A stretch of DNA of 64,000 nt from NCBI RefSeq assembly GCF_000165835.1, contig NC_014640.1, positions 6,944,001-7,008,000 of the forward strand, written 5' to 3'. Shown in pieces: positions 23,557 to 32,216 of the stretch (its first letter is position 1; every line of letters starts with the position of its first letter). Origin of the DNA: Achromobacter xylosoxidans A8. GTDB lineage: Bacteria > Pseudomonadota > Gammaproteobacteria > Burkholderiales > Burkholderiaceae_B. A model generated the notes under the pieces. It saw nothing but the letters and a program-made list of their open reading frames with translations. It was not told the origin of the DNA and searched no databases. The position numbers and the translations under genes are program-made.

Positions 23557-26337
23557 TCAGCGCGCCGGAAAGCGGTAGCCCGCCAGTTCGCGTTCATCGA
23601 TCTGCTTGACCAGGTTGGTCTCCCAGGCCAGGTACTGGCGCGCGGCGGCCTTGTTGCCGTCGTGGCGGTCATGCACGAAAAACAGATAGTCGATGCAGTC
23701 GGCGTCGGCGGGCTCGGCCGCCGCGGACGCCAATGCGATGCCCTGCGCGCGCCAGCTGGCGGGATCGCCGGTGTTGCCCTGGATGTCGCTCACGCCCTGC
23801 GCCCGCAGGTCCTGCGCGGCCCACGCAGCCAGGGCCGCATCCTCGGCCAGCAGCACCACGGGACGCGCGGCGTCCAAGCGCAGGCTGGCCAGGCGCGGAC
23901 GGATGGACCAGCGCGCGCCGGCGATATGGTCGGCGCGATAGCGCATGCTGGGGCGCAGGTCGACCAGTTGCGCACCTTGCGCGAGCGCAGCGGCAAGCTG
24001 CGCATCTGTCATCAGGGGCAATTGCGGCACCAGCGCTTTTTCCACAGGGTTGTCCAGGCTCGCGTGCACGCCTTCGCGCAGCACGCTGGCGTCCCAGCCC
24101 ATCTGCCTCAGCCAGCTGGCGACCACCGGCGCGCGCACGCCCTCGGCGTCGAACACCACGATGCGCGCGCCCCGCACGGCCAGGTACTGGTCCGTGGCCT
24201 GGATCAGCTGGCCGCCAGGCGTATGCTGCGCGCCTGGCAAGGAACCTTGCGCGTACTCTTCGGCGCCGCGCACATCGCACAGGAAGGTGCTGCGGGTCTT
24301 GTCGCGCAACCACCCCTGTACCTCTTCGGCGCTCACCATGGGCACGCCATGGCTTTCGGCCAATCGCAAGGAACGCTGTGCCAGCGCGGGCAGGTCCTGC
24401 GGCGCGATGCCGTCGTCGTAGCGGCGGCGCGCGCCGTGTTCCAGCTGCAGGTCTTCCAGGTACCAGCCCTGGGTGCCGTTCTCCAGCGCGTAAACCGGAT
24501 TCGGCACGCCCAGGTTGATCAGCGTCTGCGCCCCGATGATGCTGCGCGTGCGGCCGGCGCAGTTCACAACGATGGTCGTCTGTGGATTGCTCGCCAGCGC
24601 GTGAGCGCGCAGCGCCAGTTCGCCGTTGGGACAGCAAATGCCGCCGGGGATGCTCATCTTCTGATACTCGGCGTAAGGCCGGCCGTCCAGCACGATGAGG
24701 TCGTCGCCGCGGCGCTGGCGCTCGGCCAGATCACGCGCGCCGATGCGGGGGGTGTGGAAAACTTCTTCGGCCAGTTCGCCGAAGGTTTTGCTGGGCACGT
24801 TCACGCCGGCGAACACGGCGTAGCCGTCGCGCTGCCATTGCGCGATGCCGCCAGCCAGGCGGCGCACGTTGCGATATCCCAGCGCGGCCAAAGCCTGCGC
24901 GGCGCGCGCCGCCGTGTCGTCGGCGCCGCCCTCGTCGTAAACGGCAATCCGCACATCGCGCCGCGGCGCCAGGCGCACGATATCCACTTCCAGCCGGCTA
25001 TAGGGCACAGGCGCGGCATAGAACAGATGCCCCTCGCCATACTGGCCGTGCTCGCGCACGTCCAGCAGCGCGATCTCCGCGCCGTCATGCAGCCATTGCT
25101 TGAGCGTGTGCGGATCGACGTCGACGGCGGGATGGGCTTGGGTGGGGTGCATCATGGTGTTCAGAGAGGACGGAAAGAGTTGGGATAGCGCTTGCTCAAG
25201 ATCGGCGATGAGGTCATCGGGGTCTTCCAGGCCCACATGCAGGCGCAGCATGACGCCGCGTGGCGTGGAGTCCGGCAGGGATCGCGCGGCGGGCAGATTG
25301 ACGGGGATCACCAGGCTTTCGAAACCGCCCCACGATGCGCCTATGCCGAACAGCTGCAAGCTGTTGATAAGTCGCTCGACGTCGTCCATGCCGGCCGCGC
25401 CGGAAAATTCCACCGTCAAGAGGCCATTCGTGCCGCTGCAATCGCGCTGCCACAACGCATGGGAAGGATCGCCGGGCAAGGCCGGGCAAAGGACACGCGC
25501 CACTTCCGGACGGCCCAACAGATAATCGGCCACGCGCAGGGCGCTGCGGGCGTGCTGCGCCATGCGCACGGGCAAGGTGCGCATGCCGCGCAGCACCAGA
25601 TAGGCGTCGTCGGCGCCGACGGTCTGGCCCAGATCCACGGTGGCGCGTTCCAGCGGACTCCAGGCGCGCGCATTGGAGATCACCGCGCCCATCATCACGT
25701 CGGCATGCCCGCCCAGGTACTTGGTGGCCGCGAGGATCGAAATGTCGGCGCCCAGCGTGAGCGGTTTGTGCACCAAACCGGAGGCCCAGGTGTTATCCAC
25801 AGCCAACCAGCAATCATGCGCGCGGGCCAGCGCGGCCAGTGCCGGCAGATCCGGCATCTCGTAGGTCAGCGAGCCCGGCGACTCCGCATAGATCATGCGG
25901 GTTTCAGGACGGATGAGCGCCTCGATGCCCGCGCCGTCCGGCCGGTAGTACGTGTACGCAATCCCCATGCGCGATAGATGTTCCGCGCAGAAGCGGCGCA
26001 CCGGTTCATACACCGCATCCGTGATCAGCACGTGGTCGCCCGCGCGCAGATAGGCCAGCAGCACGGTGGCGATGGCGGCCTGCCCGGTGGGATACAGCTT
26101 GGCGCGATAGCCCTCTTCCAGTTCCACCAAGGCGTCTTCCAGCGCGTGCGTGCTATCGGTGCCGCGCGCGCCATAGGACGGCAGGCGTTCCTGGTCGCGG
26201 CGGCTGCGCGTATCGCGCCAAGCCTGCACGCTGTCGAAGACGTAGGTGCTGGCGCGCGTGACCGGCGTATTGACCCAGCCATGATGTGGGCGACCGGCGC
26301 GCAGCAGGCGCGTGGCGGACCGATAGGGCTTGTCCAT
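23557..26337 (-). CDS. fusion of a Cys/Met-metabolism PLP enzyme (cystathionine beta-lyase-like) with four rhodanese domains
   Basis: One uninterrupted 926-residue frame. Residues 1-390 are a PLP lyase of the cystathionine beta/gamma family: YPTGQAA phosphate-binding segment at 82-88, AVDNTWASG at 179-187, and PLP lysine 206 in SILAATKYLGGHADV. From about 405 come four rhodanese-like modules (about 405-510, 530-640, 690-780 and 790-870). Only the second keeps a catalytic cysteine (Cys593 in VNCAGRTR). The corresponding loops of the others read VYDEGGADD, VFDAEGVRA and LLAEDAALA. The start is one base after the dioxygenase stop, so the two are coupled. Sulfur released from cysteine or a related thiol may pass to Cys593 as persulfide; this is inferred. 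Confidence 0.88.
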   Translation of the reverse strand: MDKPYRSATRLLRAGRPHHGWVNTPVTRASTYVFDSVQAWRDTRSRRDQERLPSYGARGTDSTHALEDALVELEEGYRAKLYPTGQAAIATVLLAYLRAGDHVLITDAVYEPVRRFCAEHLSRMGIAYTYYRPDGAGIEALIRPETRMIYAESPGSLTYEMPDLPALAALARAHDCWLAVDNTWASGLVHKPLTLGADISILAATKYLGGHADVMMGAVISNARAWSPLERATVDLGQTVGADDAYLVLRGMRTLPVRMAQHARSALRVADYLLGRPEVARVLCPALPGDPSHALWQRDCSGTNGLLTVEFSGAAGMDDVERLINSLQLFGIGASWGGFESLVIPVNLPAARSLPDSTPRGVMLRLHVGLEDPDDLIADLEQALSQLFPSSLNTMMHPTQAHPAVDVDPHTLKQWLHDGAEIALLDVREHGQYGEGHLFYAAPVPYSRLEVDIVRLAPRRDVRIAVYDEGGADDTAARAAQALAALGYRNVRRLAGGIAQWQRDGYAVFAGVNVPSKTFGELAEEVFHTPRIGARDLAERQRRGDDLIVLDGRPYAEYQKMSIPGGICCPNGELALRAHALASNPQTTIVVNCAGRTRSIIGAQTLINLGVPNPVYALENGTQGWYLEDLQLEHGARRRYDDGIAPQDLPALAQRSLRLAESHGVPMVSAEEVQGWLRDKTRSTFLCDVRGAEEYAQGSLPGAQHTPGGQLIQATDQYLAVRGARIVVFDAEGVRAPVVASWLRQMGWDASVLREGVHASLDNPVEKALVPQLPLMTDAQLAAALAQGAQLVDLRPSMRYRADHIAGARWSIRPRLASLRLDAARPVVLLAEDAALAAWAAQDLRAQGVSDIQGNTGDPASWRAQGIALASAAAEPADADCIDYLFFVHDRHDGNKAAARQYLAWETNLVKQIDERELAGYRFPAR

Positions 26338-26338
26338 G

Positions 26339-26926
26339 TCAGCGGCGGGTTTGCACGCCGATAGGCATGACTTTGCAGGTGCCGGCTTCCAGATCGAACG
26401 CCAGGCGTTCGGTCAGCGTTTCCAGCGCGCGGCCGTACATGTGCAGATGGCGGATGACGCTGTCGCCCTGGATCTCCACGGCGTGGATATCGTCCGGCAT
26501 CAGTGCGATGCCCGCGCCAGGACCGACCACCACGGTGCCGGACTTTTCCAGGCGGCCCACGCCGGGCACGGAACCGTCGTCGCTGCGGTCGTAGACGTAG
26601 TTGTATTCCACGCCTTCCACGGCCGCGATACAGGCCCAGGTGGTGTGGTTGTGCGGGACGATCTGCTTGCCGGGGCGCATGACGTTCAGATAGAGCGCAT
26701 AGCTCTTGTCGGCGTCTTCGGCGATCAGGTAGCGGGCCTGGCGCTCACCGTCTTCCGGCGCGGGATAGCGGTCGGCGGCCCACCAGTCGGTATGGCTGGC
26801 CAGGCCGACCAGTTCATCCAGCACGGTCTGGAGGCTGTCGCGGTTCAGCCCCTTATTTCCTACAGTTTTTTTAATATTTCCGATGGCGCTGGTGATGCCG
26901 GCCTGATGAGGATGTGCGGTGCTCAC
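26339..26926 (-). CDS. cysteine dioxygenase-type thiol dioxygenase (cupin)
   Basis: Predicted non-haem iron enzyme that oxidises a thiol (cysteine or 3-mercaptopropionate type) to its sulfinate. The 195-residue cupin has the iron triad His92 and His94 (PHNHTTW) and His148 (PDDIHAVE), matching the H-x-H...H layout of cysteine dioxygenases. No clear match to the substrate-binding arginine of mammalian CDO is seen, so the thiol is uncertain. It is the first gene of a two-gene operon with the lyase-rhodanese fusion, divergent from a LysR regulator. Confidence 0.85.
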   Translation of the reverse strand: MSTAHPHQAGITSAIGNIKKTVGNKGLNRDSLQTVLDELVGLASHTDWWAADRYPAPEDGERQARYLIAEDADKSYALYLNVMRPGKQIVPHNHTTWACIAAVEGVEYNYVYDRSDDGSVPGVGRLEKSGTVVVGPGAGIALMPDDIHAVEIQGDSVIRHLHMYGRALETLTERLAFDLEAGTCKVMPIGVQTRR

Positions 26927-27042
26927 TTTCGATTTTCCCTATTTTCATGAGTTATGGAATTGACTGTATCCGTCCTCCTCCCGTGGAACAATTTAAATTG
27001 CCTTAAGATTCCATTAGCATCGCTAATACTTTCTAGACCACC

Positions 27043-27975
27043 ATGCGCAACCTGGATCTGGACCTGCTCCGCACCCTGACCGCCATCGCCCGGCACGAGA
27101 CCTTCTCGGAAGCCGCCAATCGGCTGCATAAGACGCAATCGGCCGTGACGCAGCAGATGCAGCGGCTGGAGTCACTCATCGGCCAGCCTCTGTTCGAGAA
27201 ACAGGGCCGCAACAAAGTGCTGTCCTCGCACGGACGCCGCCTGGTGGAGTACGCCCGCCACATGCTGGCCATCAACGACGAGGCGCTGCGCGCCTTGCAA
27301 GACGGGCCGCTGGAAGGCGATCTGCGGCTGGGCGCGCCGCTGGACGTGGCGGATTCCATCCTGCCCACCTTGCTGACGCACATCGCGCGTGCCGCGCCGC
27401 GCGTGAAATTGGAAATCCGCACCGACCGCAGCCCCTTCCTGATGGATGCCCTGCGCGCCGGCGAGCTCGACCTGACGATATCCACGCGCTTCGACCAGGA
27501 CTTCGAGGGCGTGGCGCTGCGCACCTCGCCCACGGTGTGGCTGGCGTCGGCCGACTACGTGCACGACATGCATGCGCCAGTGCCGTTGGTGCTGGCCGAC
27601 GAGCCCAGCATCTTCCGTCGGCTGGCGCTCACGGCCCTGGAGCAGGCGCGCGTGCGCTGGCACACCAACTATGTGGCGCCGACTCTGGTGGGGATAAAGG
27701 CCGCCTTGCGCGCCGGACTGGGTGTCACGGCCCGCAGCGTGGAACTACTGGGGCCGGAGATGCGCGTATTGGGCGAAAAGGAAGGGCTGCCGCCCCTGCC
27801 CGACGTAACGTACTTCCTGTGGATAAGGCCGGACCTGATCAATCCGCTGACGCGGCAGGTCTACGACATGCTCAGGACCAGCCTGGGACTGGCGCAGCAG
27901 GAGAATGCGGCGGTCCAGCCGCCGCGCATCAATAGCGGTCGAACAGATCCTGCAGGGCCGCCGGATCGCGCGTGA
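27043..27975 (+). CDS. LysR-family transcriptional regulator
   Basis: 310 residues with an N-terminal winged helix-turn-helix (LLRTLTAIARHETFSEAANRLHKTQSAVTQQMQRLE) and a periplasmic-binding-protein-like effector domain. It is divergent from the dioxygenase operon across 116 nt, the normal LysR layout, so it probably controls cysteine/thiol catabolism. Its 3' end overlaps the convergent asparaginase gene by 47 bp. Confidence 0.92.
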   Translation: MRNLDLDLLRTLTAIARHETFSEAANRLHKTQSAVTQQMQRLESLIGQPLFEKQGRNKVLSSHGRRLVEYARHMLAINDEALRALQDGPLEGDLRLGAPLDVADSILPTLLTHIARAAPRVKLEIRTDRSPFLMDALRAGELDLTISTRFDQDFEGVALRTSPTVWLASADYVHDMHAPVPLVLADEPSIFRRLALTALEQARVRWHTNYVAPTLVGIKAALRAGLGVTARSVELLGPEMRVLGEKEGLPPLPDVTYFLWIRPDLINPLTRQVYDMLRTSLGLAQQENAAVQPPRINSGRTDPAGPPDRA

Positions 27976-28933
27976 TCGAAAGGCCCAGCATCAGCAGGAT
28001 GCGGGCCTTCTGGGGATTCAGATCGCGCGCGGCAACGAATCCCAGGCGGGCGTCATCGAGTTCGACATCGCGCGCGACAAAGCCGCTGCCCGTGCGGCTG
28101 GAGCGCACCACCGCCACGCCGCTGGCCGCGGCGCGGCTCAGGCCTTCGATGGCCAGGTCGGTGGCATTGCCGTCGCCCACACCAGCGAGCACGATGCCGT
28201 CTGCGGCATCAGCGAGAAAATCGATCAGGTCTGCCTGCAGGTTGGCGTGAGCGTAGACGACATCCACGCGGGGCCAGCCGGCTTTTTCAAGCAATGCGAG
28301 TGAAAACTCGCTTTCCACGGTATGCGTGGTGGTGTTGCGCGAATAGAAGAACGGCGCGCCGCCATGCATGACACCCGCGCGGCCGCGATTGGGCGAGGCG
28401 AACGCGCACAGGCCGGCGCTGGCGATCTTCTGGATTTCGCGGGCGTAGTGCATGTCTTCGTTCATGACGACGAGCGGCCCGCGGCCACGCGCCTCGGGAT
28501 GGCGCGCCAGCGCCACCGCGTTGTATAGATTGGCCGGACCTTCGGCGCCCAGCGCGGTGGCGGGACGCATGGCACCCACCAGCACCACGGGCTTGTCGTG
28601 GCGTATGACCAGGCTCAGGAAGTACGCCGTTTCCTCAAGCGTATCCGTGCCATGCGTGATGACAATACCCGCCACCGAGGCATCGCGGCACAATGCGTCC
28701 ACGCGCTCGGCCAGCGCGCGCCACACGGCGTGCGTCATGTTCTGGCTGCCGACGTTGGCGACCTGCTCGGCGCGGATCTCGGCGATGCCAGCCAGCTGCG
28801 GCACGGCGGCCAGCAAGTCGTTAACAGAAAACGAACCCGCCTTGTAGCCCGCCGAAGTCGCGTCGGCCTGGGCGCCGGCGATCGTACCGCCCGTCGCCAG
28901 TACCGCAATGACGGGCAGCGCGCGCTCAGGCAT
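27929..28933 (-). CDS. L-asparaginase (type II-like)
   Basis: Hydrolyses asparagine to aspartate and ammonia. The 334 residues contain both catalytic signatures: LATGGTIAG with nucleophile Thr17, and HGTDTLEETAYFL with Thr96/Asp97. No signal peptide is seen, so a cytoplasmic form is likely. Its ATG lies inside the end of parB (8-bp overlap), so it is probably translated from the par transcript. The 3' end overlaps the convergent LysR gene. Confidence 0.93.
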   Translation of the reverse strand: MPERALPVIAVLATGGTIAGAQADATSAGYKAGSFSVNDLLAAVPQLAGIAEIRAEQVANVGSQNMTHAVWRALAERVDALCRDASVAGIVITHGTDTLEETAYFLSLVIRHDKPVVLVGAMRPATALGAEGPANLYNAVALARHPEARGRGPLVVMNEDMHYAREIQKIASAGLCAFASPNRGRAGVMHGGAPFFYSRNTTTHTVESEFSLALLEKAGWPRVDVVYAHANLQADLIDFLADAADGIVLAGVGDGNATDLAIEGLSRAAASGVAVVRSSRTGSGFVARDVELDDARLGFVAARDLNPQKARILLMLGLSITRDPAALQDLFDRY

Positions 28934-29852
28934 CCACCACTCCGGACAGGCCCTGGCGCTCGAGCAGGGAATTCAGGTGTTCCCAGCCGTGAAAGTCGAT
29001 GACGATCTGACCCTTTTCCTTGGCGCCCACTTTCAGCGCGACGCGCGTGCCCAAATGGTCGGACAGGGCTTCTTCCAGCCGCGTCAGGTCGCGCGAGGCG
29101 CCATTGGCCTTCTTCCTGGGTGCGTTGGACGACTCGGCTTCCTTGGCGGTCTTGGCGACCAGCTTTTCGGCTTCGCGCACCGACAGGCGGCGGGCAATGA
29201 TCTGGTTGGCCAGCTGGATCTGCGTGGCGGCATCCACGGCGAGCAGTGCGCGCGCATGGCCCATGTCCACATCGCCCGCCAACAGCATGGTCTGCACGGC
29301 CGCGGCCAGGTTCAAGAGGCGCAGCAGGTTGCTGGTGGCCGAGCGCGAGCGGCCGATCGCTTGCGCGGCCTGTTCGTGCGTCAGGCCGAATTCGTCCAGC
29401 AGCCGGCGCACACCCTGCGCTTCTTCCAGGGGATTCAGGTCTTCGCGCTGAATGTTTTCGATCAGCGCCATGACGGCCGCGTTCTCGTCGGCCACTTCGC
29501 GCACCAGCACCGGTACTTCCTTCAGGCCGGCGAGCTGGGCCGCGCGGAACCGGCGTTCGCCGGCGATGATTTCATAGTGGCCGGGCGCGGCTTCGCCCAA
29601 TGCGCGCACAAGAATGGGTTGCATGATGCCTTGTGTGCGGATCGATTCGGCCAATTCGCCCAACGCACCCTCGTCCATGCGCGTGCGCGGCTGATACTTG
29701 CCGGCGCGCATCTTCGAGACGGGCAAGGTGGACGGCGGACCCTCGGGCTTGGCGGCGGCGGCAGCCTTGCCGATGTTCTCGATGGCAGGCGCGTCGGCGC
29801 CGAGCAAGGCGTCCAGTCCGCGGCCCAATCCCTTGGGTTTCTTGGTGGCCAT
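28926..29852 (-). CDS. parB: chromosome-partitioning protein ParB
   Basis: CTPase clamp that loads at parS and spreads to form the partition complex. The start at 29852 (MATKKPKGLGRGLDALLG) gives 308 residues; a longer frame to 30056 is not native. The GERRFRAAQLAGL CTP-binding box lies near residue 100. The helix-turn-helix LTHEQAAQAIGRSRSATSN recognises parS, and a C-terminal dimerisation domain follows. Nine parS sites lie 4-5.6 kb away. Unusually, a GNAT gene separates it from parA. Confidence 0.96.
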   Translation of the reverse strand: MATKKPKGLGRGLDALLGADAPAIENIGKAAAAAKPEGPPSTLPVSKMRAGKYQPRTRMDEGALGELAESIRTQGIMQPILVRALGEAAPGHYEIIAGERRFRAAQLAGLKEVPVLVREVADENAAVMALIENIQREDLNPLEEAQGVRRLLDEFGLTHEQAAQAIGRSRSATSNLLRLLNLAAAVQTMLLAGDVDMGHARALLAVDAATQIQLANQIIARRLSVREAEKLVAKTAKEAESSNAPRKKANGASRDLTRLEEALSDHLGTRVALKVGAKEKGQIVIDFHGWEHLNSLLERQGLSGVVDA

Positions 29853-29895
29853 AATTAAATCCTCTTTCCTTCTGTTTTTGTATCCCGAGCCAGGC

Positions 29896-30720
29896 TCAGG
29901 CGTCCGCCTGCTCGGCGGGCAGGCGGTACCAATACGCGTAACAGTCTTTAAAACCGTAGCGGCCATACAAAGCGCGCGCGGCTGTATTCTCCGGCTCGAC
30001 CTGCAAATAGGCCGTCGTGGCGCCGCTGGCGGCGCCTGTTGCCAACAGGTGTTCAATCAGGGCCGCGGCGTAGCCTTTACGTCGCTGCCCCGGGTCGGTA
30101 ACGATGTCGAACAGGCCGAGCAGATCGCCATCGCGGACAGCCAGGCCCGCGGCTACGCACTGCCCCACCGCGTTCGTTGCCAGCACCGGCGAGATATCCA
30201 CAGGCAGTCCTTGCAGACGCGTGCGATGTTCAGCGATGTGTCCGGATTCCGAATTGCGCATCGCCCCGACCGCCGCCGCGAAGCGTCCGGCATCGACAAA
30301 ATCGAAATGCAGATCGCCCCGGACCTGGGCCCTGGGAGCGAGCGGCGTGCACATGACTCGGGTCTCGTCGGTAAAGGTATAACCGCGGGACTCCAGTTCG
30401 GCGTCGAGGGAAAAATCGGGACCGATGGAGGTGATGCGCAGCACCATGGGCAAGCCATGGCGCGCATACAACGATGAACAATACGCCAGCCGCTCGTCCA
30501 GCGGACGTGTGGATAACCCCAGCACATTGATGCTGCGCACGCGCTTGACAGGCGAATGCGCAAAGCGCACCAGCCAGCCATCATAGAGCAGCTGCGCGCC
30601 CACCGCCGTGGCATTCAGCGCGGCCTCTTCCAGACGCGTGCGCAAGCTGTCGCGCGCGTCGATGCGCGGCGTACTGGAGGCTTGCGTTTTGGTCTGGGAA
30701 AAGAGCGTGACGGCGGACAT
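29896..30720 (-). CDS. GNAT-family N-acetyltransferase
   Basis: 274 residues. The C-terminal half has the acetyl-CoA fold: LFDIVTDPGQRRKGYAAALI (motif A with Q-R-R-K-G-Y-A) and VEPENTAARALYGRYGF (motif B). The N-terminal half resembles a degenerate second GNAT-like domain. It sits in the parA-parB operon, 9 nt after parA and 43 nt before parB. The substrate is unknown and a link to partition is only positional. Confidence 0.85.
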   Translation of the reverse strand: MSAVTLFSQTKTQASSTPRIDARDSLRTRLEEAALNATAVGAQLLYDGWLVRFAHSPVKRVRSINVLGLSTRPLDERLAYCSSLYARHGLPMVLRITSIGPDFSLDAELESRGYTFTDETRVMCTPLAPRAQVRGDLHFDFVDAGRFAAAVGAMRNSESGHIAEHRTRLQGLPVDISPVLATNAVGQCVAAGLAVRDGDLLGLFDIVTDPGQRRKGYAAALIEHLLATGAASGATTAYLQVEPENTAARALYGRYGFKDCYAYWYRLPAEQADA

Positions 30721-30729
30721 GGTTGCGGC

Positions 30730-31530
30730 CTACTTCAGGTCCTTCCTCACGCGCTCGATCATTTCAGCGCCAAACGAGATATAGGCCTGCGCGCCGCGCG
30801 AGCCGCGGTCGTACACCACGCCGGGCATGCCGTAGCTGGGCGCTTCAGCCAGGCGCACGTTGCGCGGCACGACGGTCTTGAAAACCTTGTCGCCGAAGTG
30901 CGCCTCGAGTTGCGCGGACACCTGTTGCTGCAAGGTCATGCGCGGATCGAACATGACGCGTAGCAGACCGATGACACGCAGGTCGTCATTGATGTTCCGA
31001 TGCACGCGCTTGATGGTATTGACCAGGTCGGACAGGCCTTCCAGCGCGAAGTACTCGCACTGCATCGGAATGATGACGCCATGGGCGGCGGCCAGGCCAT
31101 TCAGGGTCAGCAACGACAGGGTGGGCGGGCAATCGATCAGCACGAAGTCGTACTGGGTGGCGACGGTATCGATCGCAGCCTTCAGTTGGCGTTCGCGCTG
31201 GTCCATTTGCACCAGGTCGATTTCGGCGCCAGACAGTTCGCGGTTGGCGGGCAGCACGTCATAGCCGCCCGATTCGGATTTGACGCGGGCCTGCTCGATG
31301 TTCGATTCGCCGATCAGCACCTGGTACAGGTTCGACTCCAGCGAGTTCTTGTCGATGCCGCTGCCCATCGTGGCATTGCCTTGCGGGTCCAGATCCACCA
31401 GCAGCACACGTTGGTTGTGCGTGGCAAGGCCCGCCGCCAGATTGATGGCGGTCGTCGTCTTGCCCACACCGCCCTTCTGGTTGGCAATGCAGAAAATGCG
31501 GGCGGAGGTGCTGGGGGGTATGTTCTTCAT
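30730..31530 (-). CDS. parA: chromosome-partitioning ATPase ParA (Soj)
   Basis: Walker-type ATPase that moves ParB-parS complexes. 266 residues with deviant Walker A KGGVGKTT at 19-26, LLVDLDPQGNAT near 45-56 and FVLIDCPPTLSLLTLN near 135-150. It has no N-terminal DNA-binding domain, the chromosomal Soj form. The ATG overlaps the rsmG stop by four bases (ATGA). Confidence 0.97.
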   Translation of the reverse strand: MKNIPPSTSARIFCIANQKGGVGKTTTAINLAAGLATHNQRVLLVDLDPQGNATMGSGIDKNSLESNLYQVLIGESNIEQARVKSESGGYDVLPANRELSGAEIDLVQMDQRERQLKAAIDTVATQYDFVLIDCPPTLSLLTLNGLAAAHGVIIPMQCEYFALEGLSDLVNTIKRVHRNINDDLRVIGLLRVMFDPRMTLQQQVSAQLEAHFGDKVFKTVVPRNVRLAEAPSYGMPGVVYDRGSRGAQAYISFGAEMIERVRKDLK

Positions 31531-32216
31531 AGGGTTCCTTGACTACGGCGCATCCAGATGAGGCAGCGCTCGGCCTCTAGCTCAGGCACGCGCAACGGCT
31601 GGATGTGATCGACTTGCCATTCTCCGCGCGCATGCAGCGCCTGTATTTCGTCCTCGGGGACCTTGCCCTTCATGGCGACGAGGGTACCATCGTTGCGTAC
31701 ATGGCGACCTGCGAGTTGCGCAAAATCGTCCAAGGATGCGAAGGCGCGCGACGTGACAATGTTGCACTCGGCAGGCGTGAGCGTTTCGATGCGGGCGTGG
31801 CTGGCCTGCAGATTGGGCAAGGCCAGCACGCCGCTCATCTGCCGCACGAATGCCGTTTTCTTTTCGACCGCATCCACGCAGGTCACCGACCAGTGCGGCC
31901 GCATGATCGCCAGAACGACGCCAGGCAGGCCGCCGCCCGACCCGACGTCGTAGACCTTGGCCGGTGTGCCGGAAGCGCCTAGCGCCTCGTTGAACGGCCC
32001 GACGGCGGCCAGGCTGTCGAACAGATGCTGGATCAGCATCTGCTGCGGATCGCGGATGGCGGTGAGGTTATAGGTGCGGTTCCAGCGCTGCATCTGCGAC
32101 AGATAATTCAGCAGCTTGGCCATCGTGGCGGCATCGGCCTCCAAGCCCAACTGCTCGCATGCGCGAGACAGGCGGCCGGCCATGTCCGCGCCGGCCGTAT
32201 CGGTGTGTGCGCTCAT
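31527..32216 (-). CDS. rsmG: 16S rRNA (guanine527-N7)-methyltransferase RsmG
   Basis: SAM-dependent methyltransferase acting on G527 of 16S rRNA. 229 residues with the SAM motif [17 protein letters not shown] mid-protein and the preceding [21 protein letters not shown] typical of GidB. It overlaps both mnmG (four bases upstream) and parA (four bases downstream), giving a tightly coupled mnmG-rsmG-parA unit. Confidence 0.97.
   Translation of the reverse strand: MSAHTDTAGADMAGRLSRACEQLGLEADAATMAKLLNYLSQMQRWNRTYNLTAIRDPQQMLIQHLFDSLAAVGPFNEALGASGTPAKVYDVGSGGGLPGVVLAIMRPHWSVTCVDAVEKKTAFVRQMSGVLALPNLQASHARIETLTPAECNIVTSRAFASLDDFAQLAGRHVRNDGTLVAMKGKVPEDEIQALHARGEWQVDHIQPLRVPELEAERCLIWMRRSQGTL

Noticed and set aside
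23662..25188. 508-codon plus-strand frame
   Set aside because: Antisense to the rhodanese part of the fusion gene.
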